The notes beneath the pieces are model-generated. The model did not search any database, was not told where the DNA came from, and saw only the letters and a list, made by a program, of their open reading frames with translations. The translations under genes and the position numbers were made by a program. Positions 43,569 to 53,397 of a stretch of DNA of 64,000 nt are shown here, piece by piece. Each line of letters starts with the position of its first letter. Within the stretch, counting starts at the first letter, position 1. This DNA comes from Aequorivita lipolytica. GTDB taxonomy: Bacteria > Bacteroidota > Bacteroidia > Flavobacteriales > Flavobacteriaceae. The stretch spans positions 1 through 64,000 of the forward strand of contig NZ_VORU01000007.1 in NCBI RefSeq assembly GCF_007997135.1. The letters run 5' to 3'.

Positions 43569-45923
43569 TCACTCCGTCCGTAAACTCTTAACTGGATTTG
43601 CGATTGCAGCTTTTATTGCCTGAAAACTAACCGTAATTAAGGCAATCAATACGGCTAATATTCCAGCCACAGCAAATACCCACCACCCAATGTCTATTCT
43701 ATATTCATAATCCTGAAGCCAATCTTTCATTATCCACCATGCCAATGGAAACGAGATTATACAGGAAATGACTACCAGTTTTAGAAAATCCTTAGATAAT
43801 AAGCCCACAAGATTCCGTACACTTGCTCCAAGCACTTTTCGTACGCCAATCTCTTTTTTTCGTTGCTCGGCTGTATAGGCTGCAAGGCCAAATAGTCCAA
43901 GACAGGATATAAGAATGGCTATTGCGGCAAAAATACCTGCCAGCTCTCCAATTAGCGTTTCTGTTTTAAACGATTTTTCAAATTGTTCGTCCACAAATTT
44001 GTATTCAAATGGATAGCTGGGATTGTTCTCCTCCATAATATTTTTTAGTGCGGGTAAAGCTTTTGACAGGTCGGCATTTCTTTTAAAGCGTATGTTGAGA
44101 TAATTTCCATACTCACTTGCGTAGAACATTAAGGGCGTACTTTTCTCATAGAGATTATTGTAAACAAAGTCGTCGACAACCCCAATAACGGTAAGCGGCT
44201 GATCCTGAAATTGAATAGTGGAACCTACAACATCGTTCAGGCCAGTAAGTTTTGCAAATGATTTATTAATGAGAATGCTGCTACTGTCGGTTTCTATATT
44301 GGGATAAAAATCGCGACCCTCTTTGAGTTTGATTCCCATTGATTTTATGTAATCTGGAGAAACACCTTCAAAGGTTATCAAAACTTGTTTTTCAGGGTCT
44401 TTACCTTGCCAATTAAAATTACTTGTGGTACTGCCTTTGAACAGTGGTGTATTTGTACTTAAGGAAACATTTTCCACAAAACCACTCTGTAAAAGACTAT
44501 TTTTTATAGGTTCAACATTTTTTTGAATATTTTCATTAACATCTATATAAACCAAATGCTGCTTGTCAAAGCCCAGATTTCTGTCCTTTACATGCTGTAT
44601 CTGTTGATAAATCAATATAGTACTGATAATCAAAATTACCGAAATTGAAAATTGGGCAACTACTAATCCCTTTCTAACCCATACGGCACTTCCCTCTTTT
44701 ATTTTCAATCCTTTTAAAACTTTGACTGGTTTAAATGAAGAAAGATAAAAGGCTGGAAATATTCCCGAGATAAGTCCGCAGAGAAGTGTAATACCCAGTA
44801 ATATGCCCAAATGGAGAGGATCAAAAATATTAACGGAAAGTTCTTTTTCAATTAGAAGGTTAAAAAATGGTAACAAGAGAAACAATAACCCAACAGCCAA
44901 TAACGCAGATAGCAAGGCGGTAATTAGGGATTCTCCTATAAATTGAAAAATTAATCCACTTTTACCAGCACCTAATACCTTGCGAACGCCAACCTCTCCA
45001 GCCCTTTTTTGAGAACGAGCAGTGCTAAGGTTCATAAAGTTGATGCAGGCGATAATCAAAATAATCCAAGCAATAAGACTGAAGAGTTTTACGTATTTAA
45101 TTCTGCCCGGAATTTCCTTGCCGTTTTCAAAAGTGTCGTAAAGTCTCCAACGGGTCATAGGGTAGAGCTCTATTTTTGCTATGGCACCATCCTGTTTTGT
45201 GCTTATGTAATCATAGAGTTTTTTGTTGATGACAGAAACATCGGTGTTGGCTTTAATTTGCACAAAAGTATTCACTCCGAGACTTGCCCAGTATTTTAGC
45301 CATTCATTGTCGTTTTCATATAGTTTAAACGGCGCTACCCATTCAAAGTCGAAAGATGTATTATCGGGTAAATCTTCTATAATTCCTTGAACAACATATT
45401 GCCGATCAGTATCTACTTGTATTGTTTTGCCGATAATATTTTTTGTAGATCCAAAAATTTTATAAGCTAATTTTTGAGTAAGAACTACGGAGTTCAATTG
45501 ATTAAAAGCGGAAGAAGCCGAACCTTCCAAAAAATTCAATTGAAACATATCTAAAAAAGAGGGATCAACAAAGTTTCCCTTTACATAAAAGTTTTTTTCA
45601 TTAACCGAAAAAAGCTCTTGATTACTCACGGAAGAACGTGCAGTATTTACCACACCCGGTATATCTGTCTGCATACTGGCAGCTAAAAGACCAGGTGTTG
45701 CATCATACGTCTTTGTGCCACTATCATTGGGAAGGAATGTTTTTACCTTATACAAACTATCTTTATTGGCGAAATAATCATCAAAACGTATCTCATCCTC
45801 TACCCAAAGAAAGATCATGCTTGCACAAGTAATTCCAACGGCTAGACCGAATATATTGATGAAGCTAAAACCTTTGTTCTTCGAAAGATTCCGCAATGCT
45901 ATTTTAAAATAATTCCTAATCAT
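43569..45923 (-). CDS. MacB/FtsX-type ABC permease 2
   Basis: A 784-residue permease with the same double architecture. Motifs are VGVRKVLGAGKSG and IGVRKVLGASVRNL. The tail IKAAIANPVKSLRTE is identical to that of three siblings. The leader before the ATG reads AACAATTAATG then TTTTCAAG, as in permeases 1, 5 and 6. It is closest in length and motif spelling to permease 4, which suggests a recent duplication or gene conversion. Confidence 0.92.
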   Translation of the reverse strand: MIRNYFKIALRNLSKNKGFSFINIFGLAVGITCASMIFLWVEDEIRFDDYFANKDSLYKVKTFLPNDSGTKTYDATPGLLAASMQTDIPGVVNTARSSVSNQELFSVNEKNFYVKGNFVDPSFLDMFQLNFLEGSASSAFNQLNSVVLTQKLAYKIFGSTKNIIGKTIQVDTDRQYVVQGIIEDLPDNTSFDFEWVAPFKLYENDNEWLKYWASLGVNTFVQIKANTDVSVINKKLYDYISTKQDGAIAKIELYPMTRWRLYDTFENGKEIPGRIKYVKLFSLIAWIILIIACINFMNLSTARSQKRAGEVGVRKVLGAGKSGLIFQFIGESLITALLSALLAVGLLFLLLPFFNLLIEKELSVNIFDPLHLGILLGITLLCGLISGIFPAFYLSSFKPVKVLKGLKIKEGSAVWVRKGLVVAQFSISVILIISTILIYQQIQHVKDRNLGFDKQHLVYIDVNENIQKNVEPIKNSLLQSGFVENVSLSTNTPLFKGSTTSNFNWQGKDPEKQVLITFEGVSPDYIKSMGIKLKEGRDFYPNIETDSSSILINKSFAKLTGLNDVVGSTIQFQDQPLTVIGVVDDFVYNNLYEKSTPLMFYASEYGNYLNIRFKRNADLSKALPALKNIMEENNPSYPFEYKFVDEQFEKSFKTETLIGELAGIFAAIAILISCLGLFGLAAYTAEQRKKEIGVRKVLGASVRNLVGLLSKDFLKLVVISCIISFPLAWWIMKDWLQDYEYRIDIGWWVFAVAGILAVLIALITVSFQAIKAAIANPVKSLRTE

Positions 45924-46013
45924 CTTGAAAACATTAATTGTTATTTATCATTTTTTTTCTGCCAACTGCAACCGCCCCGAAGATATGCCTATGGCAAATA
46001 CTGAAAATTTTTT

Positions 46014-48398
46014 TTACTCAGTTTTTAAGCTCTTCACTGGATTTGCCCTCGCAGATTTTACGGCCTGAATTCCCACCGTGAAGGCCGTTATGAGTAATGC
46101 GAAAAATCCACTAAGAACAAACATCCACCATTGAAGGGAGATTCGATATGCAAAATCTCTCAACCAAGCGTCCATTATATACCAAGCGATCGGGAAAGCT
46201 ATAAGCGCAGCAATTCCCACGAGGATGATATAATCTTTAGAAAGCATCACGATCAATTTTAGAACCCCAGCACCCAAAACTTTCCGGATGCCTATTTCCT
46301 TTACCCGTCTTTTGGCCATAAAAGATATTAGCCCAAACATGCCCAAACACGAAATGAAAATAGTCAATAGCGCTACCACATTTACCGTTTTTAGCATTCC
46401 TTCAATCAACCTGTATTGGGCACTTACTTTATCTGTTAAATTTTCTTGTCGATATTTTCTTCTGGAATCAATATTGCTAAATCCATTGGCAATAAGTTTT
46501 TCTATACTCTTTTGATGACCCTCTGCGAACCGAACCGAAAGAAATCGATTAGATGCTAAGGAATTTTTGTTACTATAAAAGTGGACTAAAGGTTCCACAG
46601 CGTTTTGCATATCTTGATAATGAAAATCTTCCATTACGCCAACCACAGGATTTCCAGAAGTAACACTCCCTTTCCCCTTTAATCGTTTACCCTCGATGGA
46701 ATTCCATCCAAGCGCTTTCATAGTTGTTCTATTGATTATAACTGGATGATCGTCGGCTGAATCCAGCTTCTCATCAAAATCCCTTCCCATCACCAATGGA
46801 ATTCTAAGTGTTTTTAGGTAGCCTTCATCCGTATTTGCAAAGCGGGTGCGAACTTCCCTATCTGTTTCAGGATCATAAACCTGATTATAATTAAAATCAT
46901 AATTAGACGGAATCGCATCACTAACAGCAAAATCTTTTACGTATGGATCTGCATTGAGTTTATTCAATAAATCGTTAAATTTTAAGGTTGCTGTTTCTTT
47001 ATTTTTATACTCCAAATCGATATTCCCAACTATAACATTCTCTTTGTTGAAACCCAATGGGGCATTTTTCATATAACCAATTTGGCTATTCAAAATAATT
47101 GCCACACAGATAAATAGAATCGCGATGGTAAACTGTAGGACGATAAATGAATTGCGAACCAAGAAATTGCTTTTTATAGTATCTATCCTTCCCTTTATTC
47201 CTGTTGAAATGGGTGCCGAGATAAACCGAAGTGTAGGCAGTATTCCAACCACCAGCGTAACAAATAATCCCAAACCAATTGCAAATAAAATAACGGGATA
47301 ATCATTTGTTACCGTAAAAGAGATACTACCAAAATCGGCACCGTAAATACCATTTAATTTGGGCAATAAAAATCCAAGAAAAAGTAGTGCGGAAATTGAG
47401 ATTGACGCAAATACCAAAATACCATTCTCGATACAAAACTGAATAATGATACTTTTTTTATTGCCCCCTAATATTTTTCGCACTGCGATATCTTTCGTGC
47501 GGCGATACATTGTGGAGGTATTTAAATTGAGTAAATTAATAAGCACAATGAGCAATACAAATACCGATGCTGCAATAGAGCCACTGATAATAGTATCAAT
47601 TACTGGAAGACTGTCTGATCTCATACCTGAAAAAGGCATTAGCTTTATTTCTGAAAGTGTTGAAGGATCTGAATAATTTTTTTTGGCCAATGCAGTAACC
47701 TGGCTTTCAAACCGTGCAATATCTGTTGTTGGTTTTAATTTGAAAAAATTAACGGTAAAACTATCACTCCAATCGGCACGGGCTATAAAAGTGGGATAAT
47801 CCTCTAAGAGTTTGGTGGGCATCAAAACACCTAAACGAAATGCAGAATAGGGGCTTAAATCACCTATAACTCCTGTTACTGTAAGATTTATACTGTCATT
47901 AAGCTTAATGGTTTCTCCCAAAGGATTTTTTTCACCAAATATTTTTTGGCTGATTTTGTGAAAAAGTACAATGGAATACTTTTTTTCCAATGCCGTTTCA
48001 GGATTGCCATACTTAAACGGTAGGGAGAAAATTTTAAAAAAATCGGGATCTACATAATTTGAACTTTCTTGAAACTCAGTTTCGCCATATTTTAGCCACG
48101 GTTGGCCCCAACCTTGCATATGTGTTGCGGCAATAACTTCTGGTGATGCTTTAACGATTTCATTTAGAAGTGGATATGGGGTTGACTTATAGGTGTCGCC
48201 GCCAGTGGTTACCGTTTTTAAGTAGAAGATGTTTTCTTGACCCTCAATATTGGAATCCGCATTGTAATAGGCATAAACTGAAAAAGCCAAAGTCAATACG
48301 CTCCCAATCCCGATACTCAACCCCAAAAGGTTAAGTGTTGATAGCAGTTTGTTTTTCCACAAATTGCGAAGAGATATTTTTATATGGTTCTGTATCAT
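46014..48398 (-). CDS. MacB/FtsX-type ABC permease 3
   Basis: A 794-residue permease. Motifs are IAVRKILGGNKKSI and IGIRKVLGAGVLKL. The tail SARANPVKSLKTE is less like the others. The first periplasmic domain (FYLKTVTTGGDTYKSTPYPL) differs clearly from that in permeases 2, 4, 5 and 6, and the leader lacks the shared AACAATTAA element. It may be an older or separately acquired member of the tandem set. Confidence 0.92.
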   Translation of the reverse strand: MIQNHIKISLRNLWKNKLLSTLNLLGLSIGIGSVLTLAFSVYAYYNADSNIEGQENIFYLKTVTTGGDTYKSTPYPLLNEIVKASPEVIAATHMQGWGQPWLKYGETEFQESSNYVDPDFFKIFSLPFKYGNPETALEKKYSIVLFHKISQKIFGEKNPLGETIKLNDSINLTVTGVIGDLSPYSAFRLGVLMPTKLLEDYPTFIARADWSDSFTVNFFKLKPTTDIARFESQVTALAKKNYSDPSTLSEIKLMPFSGMRSDSLPVIDTIISGSIAASVFVLLIVLINLLNLNTSTMYRRTKDIAVRKILGGNKKSIIIQFCIENGILVFASISISALLFLGFLLPKLNGIYGADFGSISFTVTNDYPVILFAIGLGLFVTLVVGILPTLRFISAPISTGIKGRIDTIKSNFLVRNSFIVLQFTIAILFICVAIILNSQIGYMKNAPLGFNKENVIVGNIDLEYKNKETATLKFNDLLNKLNADPYVKDFAVSDAIPSNYDFNYNQVYDPETDREVRTRFANTDEGYLKTLRIPLVMGRDFDEKLDSADDHPVIINRTTMKALGWNSIEGKRLKGKGSVTSGNPVVGVMEDFHYQDMQNAVEPLVHFYSNKNSLASNRFLSVRFAEGHQKSIEKLIANGFSNIDSRRKYRQENLTDKVSAQYRLIEGMLKTVNVVALLTIFISCLGMFGLISFMAKRRVKEIGIRKVLGAGVLKLIVMLSKDYIILVGIAALIAFPIAWYIMDAWLRDFAYRISLQWWMFVLSGFFALLITAFTVGIQAVKSARANPVKSLKTE

Positions 48399-48465
48399 TA
48401 GAATGTGTTAGTTTTAAAAAATTTATTTCAGGACTCAATTCAATACTGCTGGTTTATACTTTATT

Positions 48466-50829
48466 TCATTCCGTTCGTAAACTTTTTACAGGATTTGCAA
48501 TGGCTGCTTTTATTGCTTGAAAGCTTACGGTTATTAAAGCAATCAAAACCGCTGAGAACCCGGCAATTGCAAAAACCCATAGTTTTATATCAATCCGGTA
48601 AGCAAATCCCTGCAACCAATTTTGCATAACATACCACGAAATGGGAACGGATATTAGTATTGACAATAACACCAACACCAAAAAGTCCTTTGATAAAAGT
48701 TTTACAATCCCTAGTACGCTAGAACCTAAAACTTTCCGTACCCCAATTTCCTTGCGGCGCTGTTCTGCTGTAAAGGCCGATAATCCAAAAAGTCCCAAAC
48801 AGGAGATTATGATTGCCAACACGGCAAAAATCTGAGAAAGATTCTCCACCAGTTGTTCGCTTTTAAAACGCTCGTTAAAGGCTTCATCTACAAATCTATA
48901 TTCAAATGGAAATCCTGGATTCTGCGTTTTTAGCACACTTTCTATTGCTGCAAGCGTTTTATTTATTTCAACTCCAACTGCAGGTTTTATATACATATAA
49001 TCTGCTTCTTCAGCTTGGTGATAAAACATAACAGGATCGCTTGTGCCATACATATCGCCATATAAAAAATCTTTGACAACGCCGTTAATTGTTAATAGTT
49101 GGCCGTTATAATCTATCGTATTTCCAACAACATTATCAGTAGCCATAAGCTTTGCGAAAGATTCGGATATTAAAACCTTCGTACTATCTACAGCTTCGGA
49201 AGATGTAAAACCTTTGCCTTCCTTTAGTACCATTCCGGCAGTATTGAAAAATTGAGGCGTCACCGTTCTAATGGAAATCAAGATATCTGCATCGGTTGTT
49301 TTTCCTTGCCAATCAATGCCTGAGGTATTATTTCCACCAGACAAAATCTGTGAATTCATCAAAGCCACACTTTCAACCAAGCCAGAAGACGTTAATTCTT
49401 GTTCTATAGATTTAAAGTTTTTAATAATATCGCCATTTGCGGCGGGCATTTCAATTAGGTTTTCCTTTACCATCCCCAAATTGCGGTTTTTAATATGCTG
49501 CACTTGTTGATACACCAATAGGGTGCTAATGATAAAAATTATAGATATCGAAAATTGGATTACCACCAATGTCTTTCTGGTAAAAGAGGCACTTCCAGAT
49601 TGTCTCCGGCTTCCTTTTAATACTTCAATTGGTTTGAAGGATGAAAGATAAAATGCGGGATATAGTCCAGAAATAATTCCACAGAACAGCGTGATAATTA
49701 CTATCGGTAGAAAATGTATCGGGGCTGTAATTGCCAAGCTTAGATTTTTGTCTATTAGCAAATTAAACTGCGGAATTAAGGCTATTAAAAGCAATAAACT
49801 AACAATTCCGCTGATGAAAGCTGTAAGTACGGCTTCAGTTAAAAACTGAAAAATCAACTGTTTTCTGCCCGAACCCAACGCTTTGCGCATTCCAACCTCA
49901 TTGGCACGTTTTTCACTTCGCGCGGTAGAAAGATTCATAAAATTGATGCAAGCGATTATTAGAATAATCAGTGCTATAAAGCTGAATAATCGAACATATT
50001 CAATCCGACCGCCATCAATTTTACCATTCTCAAATTTGCTTCGTAAGTGCCAATCGTTTGCCGAAAATAAAATTGCTTCGGTTTCTGCATCACCCGTTTT
50101 TGCAGGTAAAATTGCTTTTACTTTCTCATTAACTTTTTCAACATCGGAACCTGCGGCCAATTTAACGAAGGTATCTGTAAAATTAGCGCCGTAACCCTGT
50201 GTCCATTCTTTACCATCGGTAAAGTTTTCAAAGGGTGCCAACCAATCAAAAGTAAAGCTTGTATTTTCTGGAAAATCTTTAACAACTGCAGTTATAACAA
50301 ACGTTTCTTTCTTATCAAACTGAATATTTTTGCCAATTGCATCGTCACTTTTATCGAAAAAAATAGATGCTATTTTTTGCGTTATGATAACCGATTTTTT
50401 CTCCTTAAAAGCATCTTTAGGATTTCCCGCAATAAAATTGAGTCCGAAAATGTCTATTAAATCTTTATCTGCAAAGCTACCAGCGCTATTTACAGATTTT
50501 TCACCAACATTAAATAAATAGCCAATATCGCGCTTTCGTGCCGATTTCGTAATTTCAGGTATTTCAGCTTTTAAAACAGCAGCTAAAGGTCCAGGAGTAG
50601 CTTGAAAGAAAGTGCGCCATTCGCCATCGTATTTTTGATTTGTAGGAACTGCAAAAACCAATTCCTTATCGGGTATTGCTTGGTCAAAATTCACCTCATC
50701 TTCAACCCAGAGAAGAATTAGGCTGGCACAGGTAATCCCAATAGCCAGACCAAAAATATTGATGAATGAATAGCCTTTGTTTTTCCAAAGATTCCGCCAC
50801 GCGATTTTAAAATAATTTCTAATCATCAT
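48466..50829 (-). CDS. MacB/FtsX-type ABC permease 4
   Basis: A 787-residue permease beginning MMIRNYFKIAWRNL; the second Met is equally plausible. Motifs are VGMRKALGSGRKQL and IGVRKVLGSSVLGI, with the tail IKAAIANPVKSLRTE. The N-terminal helix and following WVEDEVNFDQAI resemble permease 2 (WVEDEIRFDDYF). The leader differs from the shared form, as the 87-base spacer upstream carries a CCCTCCCC palindrome instead. Confidence 0.92.
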   Translation of the reverse strand: MMIRNYFKIAWRNLWKNKGYSFINIFGLAIGITCASLILLWVEDEVNFDQAIPDKELVFAVPTNQKYDGEWRTFFQATPGPLAAVLKAEIPEITKSARKRDIGYLFNVGEKSVNSAGSFADKDLIDIFGLNFIAGNPKDAFKEKKSVIITQKIASIFFDKSDDAIGKNIQFDKKETFVITAVVKDFPENTSFTFDWLAPFENFTDGKEWTQGYGANFTDTFVKLAAGSDVEKVNEKVKAILPAKTGDAETEAILFSANDWHLRSKFENGKIDGGRIEYVRLFSFIALIILIIACINFMNLSTARSEKRANEVGMRKALGSGRKQLIFQFLTEAVLTAFISGIVSLLLLIALIPQFNLLIDKNLSLAITAPIHFLPIVIITLFCGIISGLYPAFYLSSFKPIEVLKGSRRQSGSASFTRKTLVVIQFSISIIFIISTLLVYQQVQHIKNRNLGMVKENLIEMPAANGDIIKNFKSIEQELTSSGLVESVALMNSQILSGGNNTSGIDWQGKTTDADILISIRTVTPQFFNTAGMVLKEGKGFTSSEAVDSTKVLISESFAKLMATDNVVGNTIDYNGQLLTINGVVKDFLYGDMYGTSDPVMFYHQAEEADYMYIKPAVGVEINKTLAAIESVLKTQNPGFPFEYRFVDEAFNERFKSEQLVENLSQIFAVLAIIISCLGLFGLSAFTAEQRRKEIGVRKVLGSSVLGIVKLLSKDFLVLVLLSILISVPISWYVMQNWLQGFAYRIDIKLWVFAIAGFSAVLIALITVSFQAIKAAIANPVKSLRTE

Positions 50830-50920
50830 TTATATTTTTTATTCCCTCCCCAACCCTCCCCGAAGGGGAGGGAGCTATTTCTGAGTAACCATTCCCCCCT
50901 TTGGGGGTTAGGGGGATTAT
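50830..50920. repeat. GC-rich palindromic repeat between permeases 4 and 5
   Basis: Two imperfect inverted pairs (CCCTCCCC/GGGGAGGG and CCCCCCTTTGGGGG) stand out in otherwise AT-rich DNA. The same class recurs at 56708-56738 (GTCCCCC/GGGGGAC). Confidence 0.7.
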
Positions 50921-53337
50921 TCCGTCCTCAGACTCTTAACGGGATTAGCAATCGCCGCTTTAATCGCTTGAAAACTCACTGTTAAAAGCGTTATAATAAG
51001 CGCAGCTCCTCCAGCAATCAGAAAAACCCACCACTCGATATTGATTCGATATGGGAAATCCTGCAACCAATTTTGCATTATGAAATAGGCGAGTGGTGCC
51101 GCGATTATAAATGCAATGCCTACCAATCGTACAAAATCCTTAGTTAAAAGCCGTACCATATTTTGAACGCTTGCACCCAAAACTTTACGGATTCCTATTT
51201 CCTTTTTCTTTTGTTCCGCCACGAATGAAACCAGGCCGAAAAGCCCTAAACAGCTGATTAAAATTGCCAAGGATGTAAATAAGACGGAAATTTTACCCAA
51301 TCGCTTCTCTTCTGCATATAACTTTTCCACTTCCTTATCCACAAAATTGAAAACAAAAGGCGTATTGGGATTTATAGTTTTCCAAGAGCTTTCCAAAGTA
51401 TTGAGAAGGGCTTCATAATTTTGTGTTTCAGCCTTTAGGATTATCCAATCTGGTGTATTTTCATTGTAAAGCAAAATAGGTTTGACTTCTTCTTTTAAAG
51501 AGGCAAAATTATAATCAGCGGTTACACCTACAATTTCAAACTCATCAACTTCACCTTCATAGGTTTGTATAATTTTTAATCCAACAGCTTTGTCCAGCGG
51601 AATTTGAAAAGCATCCAAAGCTGCCTTATTTACCAAAATTTGATTTTCATCATTATCTCTTAACGTGCGGCCTGCCAAAAGGGAAGTACCAACCGTTTCA
51701 AGGTAATTAGGACTAACGCCATTGTAAATTACCAAGGTTTGGTCTGCCGGATTTCCCCCGGGTAGCGTCATTCCCATATCTCCCAGAATCTTTTCAGAGG
51801 GATAATAGTTGGTGCCCGCAACTTGTTTTATGCCTTTGATTGTTCGGAAGTTTGATTGTATCGTGCTGAATTTCTCTGAAACGTTTTGTGTTCCCAATCG
51901 TACCGCAATCAGGTTTTCCTTATCAAAACCCATATCCATTTTCTGTGAAAATTTCACCTGTTGGGTGATGATGATTACTACGGAAATCAAACCAATGGAA
52001 ACCACGAACTGAAATACTACTAGGGCTTTTCGCAAATAGCCGTTGCCTAAATTCAAGTTTACTGAACTTTTCAAAACTTTAACGGGCTTGATAGATGACA
52101 GTATCAGCGCGGGATATAGTCCTGCTATGAGTCCGGTTAAGATTCCTAAAATCAAAAGCGCAACTAAAATTCGCCAGTCCAATAGATTAGAATACCCAAT
52201 ATCACCTTGCGTTAAAGTATTGACAAAGGGTAATGCAATTGCAGTAAACGGAATGCTTAAAATAGAAGCGAATAGCGAAAGCAAAATAGATTCTCCTAAA
52301 AATTGACGAACCAAATCGCCCTTTTCTGCGCCTATTGCTTTACGCACACCAATTTCCTTTGCACGTTTATTGGCTCTCGCCGTACTCAAGTTTATAAAAT
52401 TAATACAAGCCACCAATTGAATAAAAAGTGCCAAAATAAGCAACATATAAAGGTAGTTGATGTCTGAAACGGTACCTATCTGGTTTCGGATGCCTTTTGA
52501 AAAGAGATGAATGTCGGTCACTTTTTGCAATGATAGCGATTTACTAAATCCTACCGCTGCCAAATCCTTGGCACCGTGCCTTTGTAAAAATTCTGGAAAC
52601 TTGGCTTCTAAATGGCTTGTATTTGCGCCGGATTTTAATCTTAGGTAGCTCATCGTAAAATTCTGTGTGGCAAAATTCTGGATTTCCATCACACGGCGGC
52701 CGAATCCACCCGAATCCATAGTCAAAATATAATTTGGGTTTAAGTGCGACTTCCCAAAATCTTCCTTAAAAACACCTTTAATAGTAAGGGTCTGTTCCTC
52801 TGCCCCACTGCCTAGCACCAATGTTTTGTTTAGCGCTTTTTTACTTCCGAAGAGTTTCTTAGCCAGTGTTTCTGAAAGCACGATAGAATTGGGTGCGCTT
52901 AAAGAACCTTCAGGATTTCCTTCGACAAATGGATAATTGAACATTTTGAAAAAGGTGGAATCCGCTAAATATCCTCGGGTTTCATAATACGCTTCATCAC
53001 TCTCCGGATTTCTTAATAGTCCGTCATTTCCTTCCCCAAAATAAACAACACGGCAGACTTCCTTAACTTCTGGAAAATCTTCCTTCATTGCAAAAGCAAT
53101 TGGTGGTGAAACTCCAGCAGAGGGTGCGCCGTCTTCGTTCTCATTTATAATCGTGTTTAATCTGTATATTGAAGAGGAGTCTGCAAACTGTTTGTCATAC
53201 CCAAACTGTGCAATCACGTGGATCAGGATGCTCAAACAGCAAACCGTACCCACCGTTAATCCCAACAGATTTATAACGGTCTGCAACTTATTCTTCTGAA
53301 GGCTTCTCCAGGCTATTTTGATGTAGTTCCTTATCAT
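50917..53337 (-). CDS. MacB/FtsX-type ABC permease 5
   Basis: An 806-residue permease. Motifs are IGVRKAIGAEKGDL and IGIRKVLGASVQNM, with the tail IKAAIANPVKSLRTE. The N-terminal helix region (LQTVINLLGLTVGTVCCLSI) is more hydrophobic and has two adjacent cysteines. Its leader AACAATTAACTC with TTTATAAA before the ATG matches the shared form. Confidence 0.92.
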   Translation of the reverse strand: MIRNYIKIAWRSLQKNKLQTVINLLGLTVGTVCCLSILIHVIAQFGYDKQFADSSSIYRLNTIINENEDGAPSAGVSPPIAFAMKEDFPEVKEVCRVVYFGEGNDGLLRNPESDEAYYETRGYLADSTFFKMFNYPFVEGNPEGSLSAPNSIVLSETLAKKLFGSKKALNKTLVLGSGAEEQTLTIKGVFKEDFGKSHLNPNYILTMDSGGFGRRVMEIQNFATQNFTMSYLRLKSGANTSHLEAKFPEFLQRHGAKDLAAVGFSKSLSLQKVTDIHLFSKGIRNQIGTVSDINYLYMLLILALFIQLVACINFINLSTARANKRAKEIGVRKAIGAEKGDLVRQFLGESILLSLFASILSIPFTAIALPFVNTLTQGDIGYSNLLDWRILVALLILGILTGLIAGLYPALILSSIKPVKVLKSSVNLNLGNGYLRKALVVFQFVVSIGLISVVIIITQQVKFSQKMDMGFDKENLIAVRLGTQNVSEKFSTIQSNFRTIKGIKQVAGTNYYPSEKILGDMGMTLPGGNPADQTLVIYNGVSPNYLETVGTSLLAGRTLRDNDENQILVNKAALDAFQIPLDKAVGLKIIQTYEGEVDEFEIVGVTADYNFASLKEEVKPILLYNENTPDWIILKAETQNYEALLNTLESSWKTINPNTPFVFNFVDKEVEKLYAEEKRLGKISVLFTSLAILISCLGLFGLVSFVAEQKKKEIGIRKVLGASVQNMVRLLTKDFVRLVGIAFIIAAPLAYFIMQNWLQDFPYRINIEWWVFLIAGGAALIITLLTVSFQAIKAAIANPVKSLRTE

Positions 53338-53397
53338 TTTATAAAGAGTTAATTGTTATATGTGTTCTAATTGCCAATTGAATACAGTTTATTTTTT